Shown here: positions 9,581-18,949 of the stretch, piece after piece
Numbering within the stretch: position 1 is the stretch's first letter
Layout of the letters: the number at the start of each line of letters is the position of its first letter
Origin: Phytophthora colocasiae
Lineage: Eukaryota; Oomycota; Peronosporomycetes; Peronosporales; Peronosporaceae
Assembly: GCA_018806915.1 (NCBI GenBank)
Contig: JAGKQI010000083.1
Location: forward strand, 930,001-994,000
Direction: 5' to 3'
Length of the DNA: 64,000 bases
The notes under the pieces: model-generated
Database searches by the model: none
What the model was told of the DNA's origin: nothing
What the model saw: only the letters and a program-made list of their open reading frames with translations
Translations under genes and position numbers: made by a program

Positions 9581-12568
9581 TTACACCTCTTCATGTGACT
9601 GCATCACGCCGAATCGGTTCCGATTAGCGTGGTCACGTAGGAACGCGCTCAGTATGGCCCCACAGTTAAGATCAGCTTCGTCGACCCACGTTGGCTCATC
9701 ATAACCGACCCAGTGCACCAGAAATTCACGATAGATCCGGCCGTAGCGAGTTCGTTTCCCACTTCGCATGTCCGAGATCCGTTCGACTTCGTACTCATCG
9801 ATATCCAGATCCGGGACCCAACTGTCTTCCGGAAGGAGGATCTCATCGAAATCGAGCCGATCTGCTTCATCCACCGTCAACTCGATCCGCGGTCGATCCG
9901 GGAAATTCCGTACCAGCTTTAGCTTAGAGACATGAACCACCGGAAAGATATGGTAATCAGAGCCCGCGATCTCCAGCTTGATCGTGAATTCATTGAGCTT
10001 CTCTGCAACACGGAACGGGCCATGCCAACGGTGGGCGAGTTTACGGGCATACCCTTCCTTCACACGATCTAGGTATAGCCAAACTCGTGATCCAGCTTCG
10101 ATCTGATGCGGATCGACATCCTCATTGTGCCGATCAGCTCGGTCCGCGATCGCCTCTCGCAGCTTAGCGTTGACCTGTTCTCTCGACTGCTGGTAGTATC
10201 TCTGAACGCGATATCTCCACCGTCTTGGATCGCGATCGTGACGTCTGGTCGACCCGATCGGGATCGTTGCTTCCAACGTCGATCTTGGATCCCATCCGTG
10301 TACCAAATAGTGAGGGGTATCTCCCCGGACCCGATCGTGAGCCGTGTTAATGGCGAAAGTCAATCTCTCCGCGTATTCATCCCAGTCCTTTTGATCGAGA
10401 TCTTGAACATACATCTTGATCGCCCTAGTGGCCGTTTGCACCATCCGTTCCGCAGTCCCATTGGCCTGTGGTCGGTAGGCCATCGTTGCCCGTTGTCGCT
10501 GCCCCAGGATCCTATTGAACGATCTGAAGAAGTCGGACATGAAACCCGGTTCTCGATCGTGCCTGATCATCTCGCTAGCACCAAATCTGCGGAACACGCA
10601 TTCTTCATAAGATTCCGCGACGGTCTGGGCCGATCGGGAGGAACTAGCCTTTGCGATCACATATCCCGTGAACAGATCTACCCAGATCAGTAGTTCAGTA
10701 TTGCCTTTGTTGGATCTGGGCAGAGAGGGTATGTGATCCATTGCTATGATCTGGAATGGGTATGTCGCTTGCAGATTCCCAGGCGACTCGCCCCGGATCG
10801 TGGGTCTCCCCTTTCCGGTCTCACAGTCTACACACTCGCCTACGTATCGCTGCACGCTCCGATATAATCCCCTCCAGTGGAAGTGATCTCGGATCCGCTG
10901 ATAAGTGCGTCCGATCCCTTGATGTCCCCCTTCCAGGGTCGTATGGTAGTGGTGGAGGACATCCTGCTGTAGCGTTTCTGGAACCACGAGTCTCATCAGG
11001 CGGTCGCGATCACCACTTGATCTCGGCCTTGGTGGGCAGTAAAACAACAGATCCTGTTCATCTACCTCGTACTCGGAAGCGATCTTGGCGTAGGATCCAG
11101 ATTCGGCTCGAGTAAGATCCGCGATCTGCCCAGCCAGGTACTTCTTTAGTCCGGCGATCCAGACCTCCTCGTCCTGGGCTCGCCTGATTCGATCCACCCG
11201 CATCTCCCGGATCAGTTCCTCTCGCAGGACGGCGGCATCAGGTTGCGCTCGGGCTGCACCCGTGGCTACGGCCGACACTTGCACCGTTCGATCTTCGACT
11301 CGAGGGATCAACACCTCATCAAGCCGATTTAGGGTGACCAGATCGCACCGATCTGCCTCATCGTGGACCTCGATCCCGCTTCCTCGCTGCAGCGCGGCAC
11401 TCGCCAAGCTGTCTGCGCTCCCATTCCAGTCTCTCTTCACATGGACTAGCTCATGATCTCCCCAATTCCGCAAGTGATCTAGCACCTTCTGTTTCAGTAA
11501 CGTCAATCCTGGCGCCTTGCAGTCGATCTCGCCCCGGACTTGTCGGATCACTAGGTTCGAATCGCCACAAATGACCAAACGACGGCGTTCTAACTGTGCG
11601 ATCATGCCAAGACCTAGCAAGAGTCCACGGTATTCCGCTTCATTGACAGTAAGACTCTCCGCATAGTCTGATCTAGCCTTGATCACTCTCCACTCCGGCA
11701 AACTCCACACGATCGCGCCTCCTCCTCGTTTCACGCGTGCCGAACCGTCGAAACTTACTACCCATAGCTCCTCACCTGGATCTACGGTGGGAATCGGCAT
11801 CTGGATCTTACGTCTTGGTTCCTTCTGTGGCGCGATCGCGATCAGGGCTTCGTCGATCTCCGATCTAGGCGTTATATTAGCTGCGATCGCCCCCAGTATC
11901 TCATCCTCTCCCTTCGTACACTTCGTGATCTCGAGTGTCCATGGGGACAGGAGATCAGACCATTGTCCTAGACGCCCTTGGAGGCCGGCAGACTTGAACA
12001 GCCAGGCAAGCGTGGAGTGTCTGGTTAGGACCTTGATCCGGCGTCCCACCAACAGGGTGTAGTGTAGATCCAAGATCCGAAGTAGAGCCAACACCTCCTT
12101 TTCGGCAACATTATAGTTTAACTCGTTCGTCTTCAAGGTTCGGCTGGCAAACGCGACCGGGTGGTAGATCTGGTCGTGTTCCTGCATTAGTGCGGCGGAA
12201 ATCGCCCAGTCACTGGCATACACGATCACCACGGGTAACTTCGTCATGTCGAAGTGGCGAAGGATCGGGGTCGACGCGATCTTGGTTTTCAGGGCTGTAC
12301 ACGCCCTGTGTGCCCTACCCCACCTTTCGTCGCCAGCTCTTTGGGCCAGATTGGCTTCGACCTTGCTTGAACAGGGGGAAGGCGTCGCCCCCAAGTCAGG
12401 ATCTGGTGTACTATTCCCCTTTTGAGTCAAGGTGTCGGGTGATCCGTCCTGATTCGACTTAAGCGCAACGGGATCTCGATTGATCGGGTCCGTACCATCC
12501 ATGATCTTTCGAAGATCTGGTCGCTTCTTCAGTTCTGCGTTCATATAGGACCGATGCATAGATCGCAT
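9581..12568 (-). CDS. Gypsy RNase H - RNase H - integrase - chromodomain
   Basis: This open frame of 995 residues contains the Ty3-type connection/RNase H (about 12260-11900). Its DEDD set is incomplete: VYASDWA and EKEVLAL are present, but the expected TDH motif reads LTRHSTL. A second RNase H follows (about 11775-11385) with all four acidic residues in SFDGSA, NEAEYRG, CGDSNLV and SADSLAS. Next come the integrase zinc domain (H..H..C..C around 10960-10820), the integrase core with Asp in AMDHI, Asp in RHDREPG and Glu in GTAERM, and a C-terminal chromodomain (YEVERISDMR...EFLVHWVGY...W). Chromodomains target integration to modified histones in chromoviruses. The frame overlaps the RT frame at 12459-12568; the true junction is near 12540, so the apparent N-terminal Met is probably not a real start. 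Confidence 0.9.
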   Translation of the reverse strand: MRSMHRSYMNAELKKRPDLRKIMDGTDPINRDPVALKSNQDGSPDTLTQKGNSTPDPDLGATPSPCSSKVEANLAQRAGDERWGRAHRACTALKTKIASTPILRHFDMTKLPVVIVYASDWAISAALMQEHDQIYHPVAFASRTLKTNELNYNVAEKEVLALLRILDLHYTLLVGRRIKVLTRHSTLAWLFKSAGLQGRLGQWSDLLSPWTLEITKCTKGEDEILGAIAANITPRSEIDEALIAIAPQKEPRRKIQMPIPTVDPGEELWVVSFDGSARVKRGGGAIVWSLPEWRVIKARSDYAESLTVNEAEYRGLLLGLGMIAQLERRRLVICGDSNLVIRQVRGEIDCKAPGLTLLKQKVLDHLRNWGDHELVHVKRDWNGSADSLASAALQRGSGIEVHDEADRCDLVTLNRLDEVLIPRVEDRTVQVSAVATGAARAQPDAAVLREELIREMRVDRIRRAQDEEVWIAGLKKYLAGQIADLTRAESGSYAKIASEYEVDEQDLLFYCPPRPRSSGDRDRLMRLVVPETLQQDVLHHYHTTLEGGHQGIGRTYQRIRDHFHWRGLYRSVQRYVGECVDCETGKGRPTIRGESPGNLQATYPFQIIAMDHIPSLPRSNKGNTELLIWVDLFTGYVIAKASSSRSAQTVAESYEECVFRRFGASEMIRHDREPGFMSDFFRSFNRILGQRQRATMAYRPQANGTAERMVQTATRAIKMYVQDLDQKDWDEYAERLTFAINTAHDRVRGDTPHYLVHGWDPRSTLEATIPIGSTRRHDRDPRRWRYRVQRYYQQSREQVNAKLREAIADRADRHNEDVDPHQIEAGSRVWLYLDRVKEGYARKLAHRWHGPFRVAEKLNEFTIKLEIAGSDYHIFPVVHVSKLKLVRNFPDRPRIELTVDEADRLDFDEILLPEDSWVPDLDIDEYEVERISDMRSGKRTRYGRIYREFLVHWVGYDEPTWVDEADLNCGAILSAFLRDHANRNRFGVMQSHEEV

Positions 12569-13766
12569 AATCCTCGATGAACCGACTATAGTAGTTCAAA
12601 CTTCCCAGGAACGATTGCATGGATCGAAGCGACCCAGGGAATGGCAGATCCGTCAGAGACTTCAGGTCTTTCGGGTTTGCCTCCAATCCGTCGATCGACA
12701 CTTTGTGTCCGAGATATTCCACCTTATCTATGCCCCAGAAGCTCTTCGCCACACTGATCGAGAGATTCCACTTATCACAGGCCTCCAATAGGTCTTCCAC
12801 CCGATCGCACATTTGATCCCATGTTCCAGCCGTGATCAAGATATCGTCGACGTATGATCTCCGTCCTAGAACCGACGGGCGACCAGGATCCTCCGGGATT
12901 CCTGATTCAAACACATCTGCAGAGTCTTCCGTATTCCCTGACTGGGAGATCTTCAAAAATCCATATAGGGCGTTGTCCACAAGACGTTGATAGATCTGAG
13001 GGGCGTTCTTCAGCCCGAACGGCATGCGATTCCACTCGAAGAGGCCGAACGGGGTGATGAAAGCTGAGATCGCGCGAGCTCGATCGGTCATTGACACGAC
13101 CCAGAACCCACTCGCCATGTCTAATGAACAATACCACAGAACCTTGTCAAGATCTTCTAACAGGTCATTGATCAGAGGCATTGGGTAGATCATCAGCCTC
13201 GTGAGACCGTTCACCAGCCGATAATCGATACATAGTCGGATGTCCACGCCGTTCTTCTTGATGATCACCACGATCGGCGATGCCCATGGCGAGGTCGATG
13301 GCCGGATGATCTTGGCAGCTAGGAGTCCTTTGATGAGATCCGATACTTTCTCGCGGAACTGTGGCGCCACCTTTCGGACTCGTTGTGCAATCGGCTTTGC
13401 ATCACCTACGTCGATATCGCATATAACACCCTTGGCCGCTGGAGGAAGTGCGTTTCCTTTCCCGATCAGGAGATGTCGCTTCTTCCAAATAATCTGTCGA
13501 AGTTTCTCGATCTCCTCCTGGGTAGCCGATCCCGGATTTCCTACTTGCAGATCTTCAATCCTGACTTCTTCAGTGGTGGAGATCTGGATCTCTGGTACCA
13601 CTGCGAGATTATCGCCTAGATCTTCGGCCGAAAAATCGCCACTTTCGTGTAGGTGGGTCTGATCGGCGTTCTCGATCCCTTCAGGAGATGTCGGATTGGG
13701 TTCATCCGTTAATTGATCACGCAGCCTATCGTCCTTGGCCGTCAGGATCGGGGTGTCTTTAACCAT
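12459..13766 (-). CDS. Gypsy reverse transcriptase
   Basis: This frame of 435 residues carries a Ty3-type RT: CIDYRLVNGLT, the first catalytic Asp in SLDMASGFW, FEWNRMPFGLKNAP, and the YVDD box at 12843-12854, followed by EYLGHKVS and LGSLNYYSRFI in the thumb/connection. An insertion of about 25 residues rich in Asp/Ser/Pro lies just before YVDD. The frame stays open upstream of the ATG at 13766, back into the end of the protease frame, and is offset from it by +1 at a G-run near 13830. Pro-pol was therefore probably one frame and a one-base indel split it. The last 35 or so residues before the stop at 12459 are out of frame with the RNase H. Confidence 0.9.
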   Translation of the reverse strand: MVKDTPILTAKDDRLRDQLTDEPNPTSPEGIENADQTHLHESGDFSAEDLGDNLAVVPEIQISTTEEVRIEDLQVGNPGSATQEEIEKLRQIIWKKRHLLIGKGNALPPAAKGVICDIDVGDAKPIAQRVRKVAPQFREKVSDLIKGLLAAKIIRPSTSPWASPIVVIIKKNGVDIRLCIDYRLVNGLTRLMIYPMPLINDLLEDLDKVLWYCSLDMASGFWVVSMTDRARAISAFITPFGLFEWNRMPFGLKNAPQIYQRLVDNALYGFLKISQSGNTEDSADVFESGIPEDPGRPSVLGRRSYVDDILITAGTWDQMCDRVEDLLEACDKWNLSISVAKSFWGIDKVEYLGHKVSIDGLEANPKDLKSLTDLPFPGSLRSMQSFLGSLNYYSRFIEDYAIYASVLYERRTEEATRSSKDHGWYGPDQSRSRCA

Positions 13767-13827
13767 GGGGCCGGCGTCAGCGTCGGATACATGTTTGATC
13801 TCGATTTGAAAATCTGGTTTTCTGTTT

Positions 13828-15261
13828 TTACCCCGATTTCCTCTTCACATGTCCGATCTGTCCGATCTGGGGCCTGATCTGGCAAGCTCTCATTCGTCTC
13901 AGTCTCACCATTCGTCTCAGTCTCACCGCCCCAGCTTCGCCACTCGGAGCCTTGTCGGAACTGATCGTAATCGGTGGGGTATCCATGGGATCCGGTTGGG
14001 GGTCGATGAATGCGACCTTGACTTCGGCCGCATCGGTTGGTGATCGAGGTTCCAATGTCGATATTGGCGCAGGATCAGGATCGGTCTTGGTCGTCCCACC
14101 TCGACGGAGTATAGATCGCGGCGTAACGTAGGTCGGCCGTTCGACCGACGGTAAGGGGATCTCTACGGATTCCTGAGGTTCTGGTCTTGCGTCCACAGTC
14201 GCTTCTAGAGCTAGATTCTGCCACTCCATGTAACGTCGGGATCCGATCGACACAAACCCGGGGAATCGAGGCACTTTTTCCTGATCAAGTACCATTCCGA
14301 CATGTAATCTGTGATCCAATCGTAAAATCTTCTCGCTCAAATTCGTGATCACTAAGTACCGAGTTCGGCCGGGTCCATTTACCACGGTAGGTACCCATCG
14401 ATCGCCTCTGGTCACCCACAATTTCTCCGTCGCCGATAATTTCACTCTCGATGCGGTCTCTTCAGATCCCTCAACTGGGATATGTAGATCTTCCTCCAAT
14501 TTCACTGATCTTACCTTCTCCCCGTATAATCTCTTGCGACCACTAAGTGGGATCCCCACTTCATTAGGTAAGCACATCGATCCCTCTGCTAGATCCATCC
14601 GGACCCCAGCCGGGATCATGAAATCCATACCCAGGATCGCATCTTGTCCGGATAGATCTCCGATCCAAATATCGAAAAAGTAGACCAAATATCCCGCAAG
14701 CGTGATCTTGATCCTCGTTCTTCCCTCGGTGGTGTACACATTATCGCCGATCCCAACACACTCCTGTCTCTGACTAGTGTCAAAGTGGCACCCAACCGTA
14801 CGAGCAAAGGTGGTATCCAAGATGGATACCTCGGCGCCAGTGTCCAGGAGCAAGATCGCTCTTTCATGATTAATCTTGCCTGAGATCTTGGCTTGGCGGA
14901 ACCATTTTCCTGGTGCGTGGTATTTCCAGTAACCCCTGGATTCTCCTTCCTTGAGATCCAAGGCCACTTCCGCACCAGATCGCGAGAACTCATCGATCCG
15001 GGGAAGACTCGCGATCTTAGCAGTATACGAATGCAACCTACATGTATTACCGCGCAGATCCGAATTCTCCCTATCTTGATCTCTCGATTTCTTGTTCACA
15101 TATGCATAGATGCAGTACTCAGAACGCTCGGCTCGTACCGGTTTCCAAACCGGCGAGCGTCCTAGTTTAACATCTTTTCCACCTTCTCGGGAAACAGTCC
15201 GGCATGTCGGGTCGGATCGTACCACTTGCGGATCTGGTTGTAGAATTCTTCCATGGGGCAT
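13828..15261 (-). CDS. Gypsy protease region
   Basis: This is a 477-residue frame in the -1 phase relative to gag, overlapping gag over 15162-15261. The retropepsin active site is LLLDTGAEVSIL, with DTG encoded at 14836-14844, and the later LGMDFM fits the ILG-type flap/fold region. The C-terminal 200 residues are Pro/Ser-rich and of unknown role, perhaps a linker to RT. The first Met at 15261 is probably not used; entry by -1 frameshifting from gag at 15165-15171 is more likely. Confidence 0.85.
   Translation of the reverse strand: MPHGRILQPDPQVVRSDPTCRTVSREGGKDVKLGRSPVWKPVRAERSEYCIYAYVNKKSRDQDRENSDLRGNTCRLHSYTAKIASLPRIDEFSRSGAEVALDLKEGESRGYWKYHAPGKWFRQAKISGKINHERAILLLDTGAEVSILDTTFARTVGCHFDTSQRQECVGIGDNVYTTEGRTRIKITLAGYLVYFFDIWIGDLSGQDAILGMDFMIPAGVRMDLAEGSMCLPNEVGIPLSGRKRLYGEKVRSVKLEEDLHIPVEGSEETASRVKLSATEKLWVTRGDRWVPTVVNGPGRTRYLVITNLSEKILRLDHRLHVGMVLDQEKVPRFPGFVSIGSRRYMEWQNLALEATVDARPEPQESVEIPLPSVERPTYVTPRSILRRGGTTKTDPDPAPISTLEPRSPTDAAEVKVAFIDPQPDPMDTPPITISSDKAPSGEAGAVRLRRMVRLRRMRACQIRPQIGQIGHVKRKSG
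15131..15171 (-). other. Candidate -1 ribosomal frameshift signal
   Basis: Read on the minus strand, gag ends ATG TTA AAC TAG. The heptamer GTTAAAC (15171-15165) fits X XXY YYZ in tRNA-slippage terms (G_TTA_AAC in the gag frame) and is directly followed by the stop. After a six-nucleotide spacer comes a strong hairpin (15158-15131). GCTCG pairs with CGAGC, a TA bulge follows, then CCGGTTT pairs with AAACCGG across a GG turn. A -1 slip leads into CTA GGA CGC, exactly the protease frame. Confidence 0.8.
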
Positions 15262-17492
15262 TCTCCAGCTTCATGGATCTCCCCACAACCACGGCAGGTA
15301 TACAGACAGCGATCCGTTGGGTGACCTCTCTTCCCGCACTTTTCGCAGGTTAGACGTCTCCAGCAGTCCAGATCCGTATGCTTCCGCGATCCACAGTGTG
15401 AACAGCGACCTCGATCGTGGTCCGACGTACCCCTGCGATCCGCGATCCGGCCTCGATCTTGCGCGTTCACCTGCGATCGCGACTGATCCTGTTGGTGGGG
15501 GACGCCCCCAGTGCCGATCTGCTTGTCTTCCGACGCAGCAAGATATATTCTCCGGAGATCGCCTTCAGAATCGGACCCGTCCGATCCGGATATTTCCTCC
15601 GATTCCGAGCTCGGATCCTGGGTTTGGATCGCCCGTACCACCGCCCGGGTGGGTGCCGCCGGGGCACTGGCCGGTGCCTTTTGTCTGTACTTCGATCCGA
15701 ACGCAGATTTACGCTGTCTGCTTTTCGCCCGTTCCCGGGCACGAAGTACTTCCTCAAGTTCATCGACGTCATTCAGCCGGAGTAGGGTCAGCCGATCAGC
15801 TAACTCCGGATCTCCCAATGTCTCTATGTAGTGGTCCACATGTTCGCGGCGGGCCTTAGGGCTCCCGTCCTTGATCTTCAGTCTAGCACGTAAAGCCGCC
15901 ACGTTGAGCCGGTAGAGATAATCGAGAGGGGTTTCTTCCGATCGCTTGCGAGCGTGATAGTATTGCCACGCGACCGACATACCCAACCCACAATACTGGG
16001 TCTGGAAACTGTCCAACAGATCTGCCCACTTGGTTTTCGTCGTTCGACTGAGCTGCCTGTACCAGTTCTTTGCCGGTCCCACCATCAGATCTGCAAATGT
16101 GAGGCATTTCTCTTCTTCCGTAGCCTGATCGCGCTGAAATGCTGACTTGACTTTACTGATCCAGGCCCGAGCGCGATCTTCGTCCAGATCTTTACCCGCA
16201 AAATCTTTCAGATCCGAGATCGCTGAGATCCGGACCCGCTGGATCACCGATGATCCTCCTTGACCGATCGCCGCGGATGCGATCGCTGCTCGGCTTGACA
16301 TCTGTCCACCGGAGCTCGGTATGCCCAGATCGTCCGGATCGTATTCCCATGCATCAGGGTCTGAGGCCGTAACGGACTCCATGTCAACATCCAATTCTCC
16401 TTTGATCGGCGATCGGGGTGTCACGAGACTCCGTTCTTTCAAGAAACGATCCATCGCCATCTGGAAGTAGTCGTCCAACTTGTTGCTCGATCCGTTGGAA
16501 TTAGTTGTCGGCGCGGTCTGGTCTGTCCGGATCCGGCGTTTTTCTTGCTGATCAGGCGTCTTCGCCTCCAGTTTCGCAGCCACCGATCGCGTATCTTGTT
16601 TCTTCATGCGCGATTTCAGGAATTTGGCACCGGAGGGGCCTAACGACATGCGTTGCAGCCTTCTCGGGCTGTCGGAATCTGGTTCCGAGGTCGCCGACGC
16701 GTAGCATGACGATCCAGTCTGATAGCCTGGATCGGGCGTCAGTGAGCGTTCGCCGACCAAGATCTTGAGGGAATCGAATAGATCATGGGTCGCAGATTGA
16801 ATCGCTTCCAGTTCCAGGTCAAAAAGGGAGTTTGGGTCGAACTCTCCAGCTACTAAACCAGCTTCTTGGAGTAGATCAAGTAGAATCTTCACCGCGTTCA
16901 GGCGGTCCGAGCTAATCCAGGGTTTCGACACTGGGCCGGTGAGGTTACCGATCTGGCGGACTTGTATGATCGTAAGAACGGGATCGTTAAGCAAGGTCTC
17001 GCTTAGCATCTTCCTGTAATAGGCCTGCTCGATCGCGTCCTTGGTAATCGTCGATCCCGGGCTGACCATGTCTTCTGGCTCTGAGTCTGGAGCTTTCAAT
17101 TTCGTCCGGGTGCTCTTGGTCTTCTTTTTCTTGGTCGATCTTGAGGCAACAGTGGACTTGGTGAGCAGATTAGGTTTCAGCTTTGCTGATTCCTTATCGC
17201 TCGTGTGCGGATCTCGATTTTCATCGAGATCCGCAATGGCCCTCGAAGGGGCCTTGGGAGGAATTCGAGGTTTTTCTTCAAGATCTGGATTGCGATCCAG
17301 GTCTGCCTCGTGCCTGTCAGTAGAGATCCTCCCAGAACTCTGCTGATCTGTGGATCTTTCTGTTTTCATCGGTGCCTCCGTCGATCCAACTTTCGTAGGC
17401 ACTTCTTCCCCTTGTTCTTCTTTAATCTTGACATCTTCTTGGGACTCACGGTGATATCCGAAGTCACCAGAAGATCCGGGCACGCGCACCAT
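15162..17492 (-). CDS. Gypsy Gag
   Basis: The chosen start is the ATG at 17492 (MVRVPGSSGDF), the first after a 104-nt leader from the LTR edge; the frame is open further upstream but only inside the LTR. The product is about 776 residues. The N-terminal half is charged and disordered. The capsid-like retrotransposon gag region lies around 16250-15780 (ARAWISKVKSAFQRD, LTFADLMVGPAKNWY, DYLYRLNVAALRARL). At the C-terminus are three zinc knuckles: CSHCGSRKHTDLDC and CEKCGKRGHPTDRC (CX2CX4HX4C) and CRGCGEIHEAGEC (CX2CX3HX4C). The frame is uninterrupted, which suggests recent activity or trans use by related copies. Confidence 0.92.
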   Translation of the reverse strand: MVRVPGSSGDFGYHRESQEDVKIKEEQGEEVPTKVGSTEAPMKTERSTDQQSSGRISTDRHEADLDRNPDLEEKPRIPPKAPSRAIADLDENRDPHTSDKESAKLKPNLLTKSTVASRSTKKKKTKSTRTKLKAPDSEPEDMVSPGSTITKDAIEQAYYRKMLSETLLNDPVLTIIQVRQIGNLTGPVSKPWISSDRLNAVKILLDLLQEAGLVAGEFDPNSLFDLELEAIQSATHDLFDSLKILVGERSLTPDPGYQTGSSCYASATSEPDSDSPRRLQRMSLGPSGAKFLKSRMKKQDTRSVAAKLEAKTPDQQEKRRIRTDQTAPTTNSNGSSNKLDDYFQMAMDRFLKERSLVTPRSPIKGELDVDMESVTASDPDAWEYDPDDLGIPSSGGQMSSRAAIASAAIGQGGSSVIQRVRISAISDLKDFAGKDLDEDRARAWISKVKSAFQRDQATEEEKCLTFADLMVGPAKNWYRQLSRTTKTKWADLLDSFQTQYCGLGMSVAWQYYHARKRSEETPLDYLYRLNVAALRARLKIKDGSPKARREHVDHYIETLGDPELADRLTLLRLNDVDELEEVLRARERAKSRQRKSAFGSKYRQKAPASAPAAPTRAVVRAIQTQDPSSESEEISGSDGSDSEGDLRRIYLAASEDKQIGTGGVPHQQDQSRSQVNAQDRGRIADRRGTSDHDRGRCSHCGSRKHTDLDCWRRLTCEKCGKRGHPTDRCLYTCRGCGEIHEAGECPMEEFYNQIRKWYDPTRHAGLFPEKVEKMLN

Positions 17493-17596
17493 TGTGGTGG
17501 AGCGGATCTGGCCTAAATCTGGTTGAGGCCGATCGCGATCGCCACTTGCGCCCAGACACCGACTAACGGAGGGGGTCCCCCGATGATCCGTGATCT
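17493..17596 (-). other. Gypsy 5' leader
   Basis: This 104-nt untranslated leader lies between the 5' LTR and the gag ATG. It contains a perfect GGGGGACCCCC hairpin near 17570-17580. No TGG-initial primer-binding site lies next to the LTR, so the priming tRNA (or another priming mode) is unclear. Confidence 0.6.
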
Positions 17597-18904
17597 TGTT
17601 GCGTGTAGTGTTCACCTTGTGTACCCGTCGGTAGGCGGGTTACGCTCTTCCAGGTAACTTCTGAAAATGTCTTGGGACGAGAAGAAGGTCTTGGGTGACG
17701 CAGGGGTTTGAGGCGGCGTGGAAGTTCTTCACTCCACCTCGGGGTACTTGATCCCGGTCGTAGGCGAGTTCTCGAGCCTTGATCCGGGTGCCTGGTTCTT
17801 GATCCAGGTCTTCCAATAGTCCAATGTTCGGGATTCAATCCCTTCCTTTCCGTTGTTTTCCGCTTCCGATAGCGGGGGTCTTGAGGGGGCGAGATTCGAC
17901 GGGATCCTTAGGCTAAACAACCAATTCCTTCCGATCCGATGTATGCACTTAAAGGATAGTTCACTAGATAGGGCAAAGCTGGCCAATATATTATCCAGAC
18001 TTAACCGCTATACTAGGTCACGTATCCTTACCTTCCTGATGCTTGTAGGGCCAATGTAGTTCCCGGTTCCAGGCGTAGCGAAGACACTTGAGTGGTTCAG
18101 GGCAAATTCGAGTCTGTTTATGGTTATTCCTATGCCTACTGGTCCCATCCTGATTTACTATCCTACGATCACATGACACTGGCTACATGGCTGATCCCTA
18201 GCTTGGTTCCCCTAACCCTGATCTTGAGCCGATTCCGCACTTAACCGAAGCTTGATCTCGTACTTAACCGAAGCTTGATCTCGTACTTAATCGGGACTTG
18301 ATCTCGCACTTAACCGAAGCTTGATCTCGTACTTAACCGGGACTTGATCTCGCACTTAACCGAAGCTTGATCTCGTACTTAACCGGGACTTGATCGCTGT
18401 CTGATCGGGACTTGGTCGCTGCCTGATCCTGCTTGGTAGTCGTTCGGGGAATCTGGATCAGGCCACCAGAAGAGTCTGCGTCGCGCCTGGGGCTGAGCTT
18501 GATCCGGAGCTGATCTCGTACTTAAACGGGAGAAGGTCACTGCGTGACCTTGCGTGATCCCGCTTCGTCGCCGCTCGGGGAAGTAGGATCGTACTGTTAG
18601 AGGCTCCGGGGCACCGGGGTAAGCTGATCGTGCTCACTTGGGACCCCGTCCTCGTTGATCGCGCGAGAACCTCCTTGATTTCCCCATTCTTCCTCCGGCA
18701 GGATTCGGATCACCCACGAACACCGCTCCACTTGCTCCTCCGCCGGTGTCTCTGTTGCCTGTTCCCCGGCGGGACCCATCGTACCTTCGTCTGATTCGAC
18801 CCAGATCTGGGGATCACAGGTCCCCCCTGTCGCTCGTTCCGACTCTATTCGGGTTCGTGGCTAATATTGTCTCTCCGGGAAAAATTCTCGTCCGCTTCAC
18901 CACA
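17597..18904 (-). repeat. Gypsy 5' LTR
   Basis: This 1,308-bp LTR runs from TGTTGCGTGTAGTG to CTTCACCACA on the plus strand (TG...CA ends in either reading). It matches 4835-6339 and inverted 3395-4731. It carries seven 23-bp tandem units at about 18238-18390. It is directly followed by gtatcactgagg, the unique flank. The element promoter should lie in this LTR. Confidence 0.9.
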
Positions 18905-18949
18905 GTATCACTGAGGCACCGAGGTCCTATCAAACTGCAGTAGCCCAGT

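Larger units (their letters stand above)
4835..18904 (-). mobile_element. Complete Ty3/gypsy chromovirus with antisense ORF
   Basis: This 14.07 kb element lies on the minus strand. In its own 5' to 3' order it has the LTR 17597-18904, leader, gag, a -1 frame into protease, RT, RNase H, a second RNase H, integrase, a chromodomain, an opposite-strand ORF, and the LTR 4835-6339. Its right flank is gtatc. The left flank is not a matching duplication because the left LTR abuts the leader of the inverted copy. Frame breaks between protease and RT (a G-run near 13830) and between RT and RNase H (near 12540) make this copy unlikely to be autonomous as written. The element is markedly GATC-rich. Confidence 0.9.

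Noticed and set aside
4835..18904. Target-site duplication for the complete gypsy element
   Set aside because: The right flank is gtatc and the left flank is the leader of the inverted copy (ccaca), so there is no match. The left side was rearranged.
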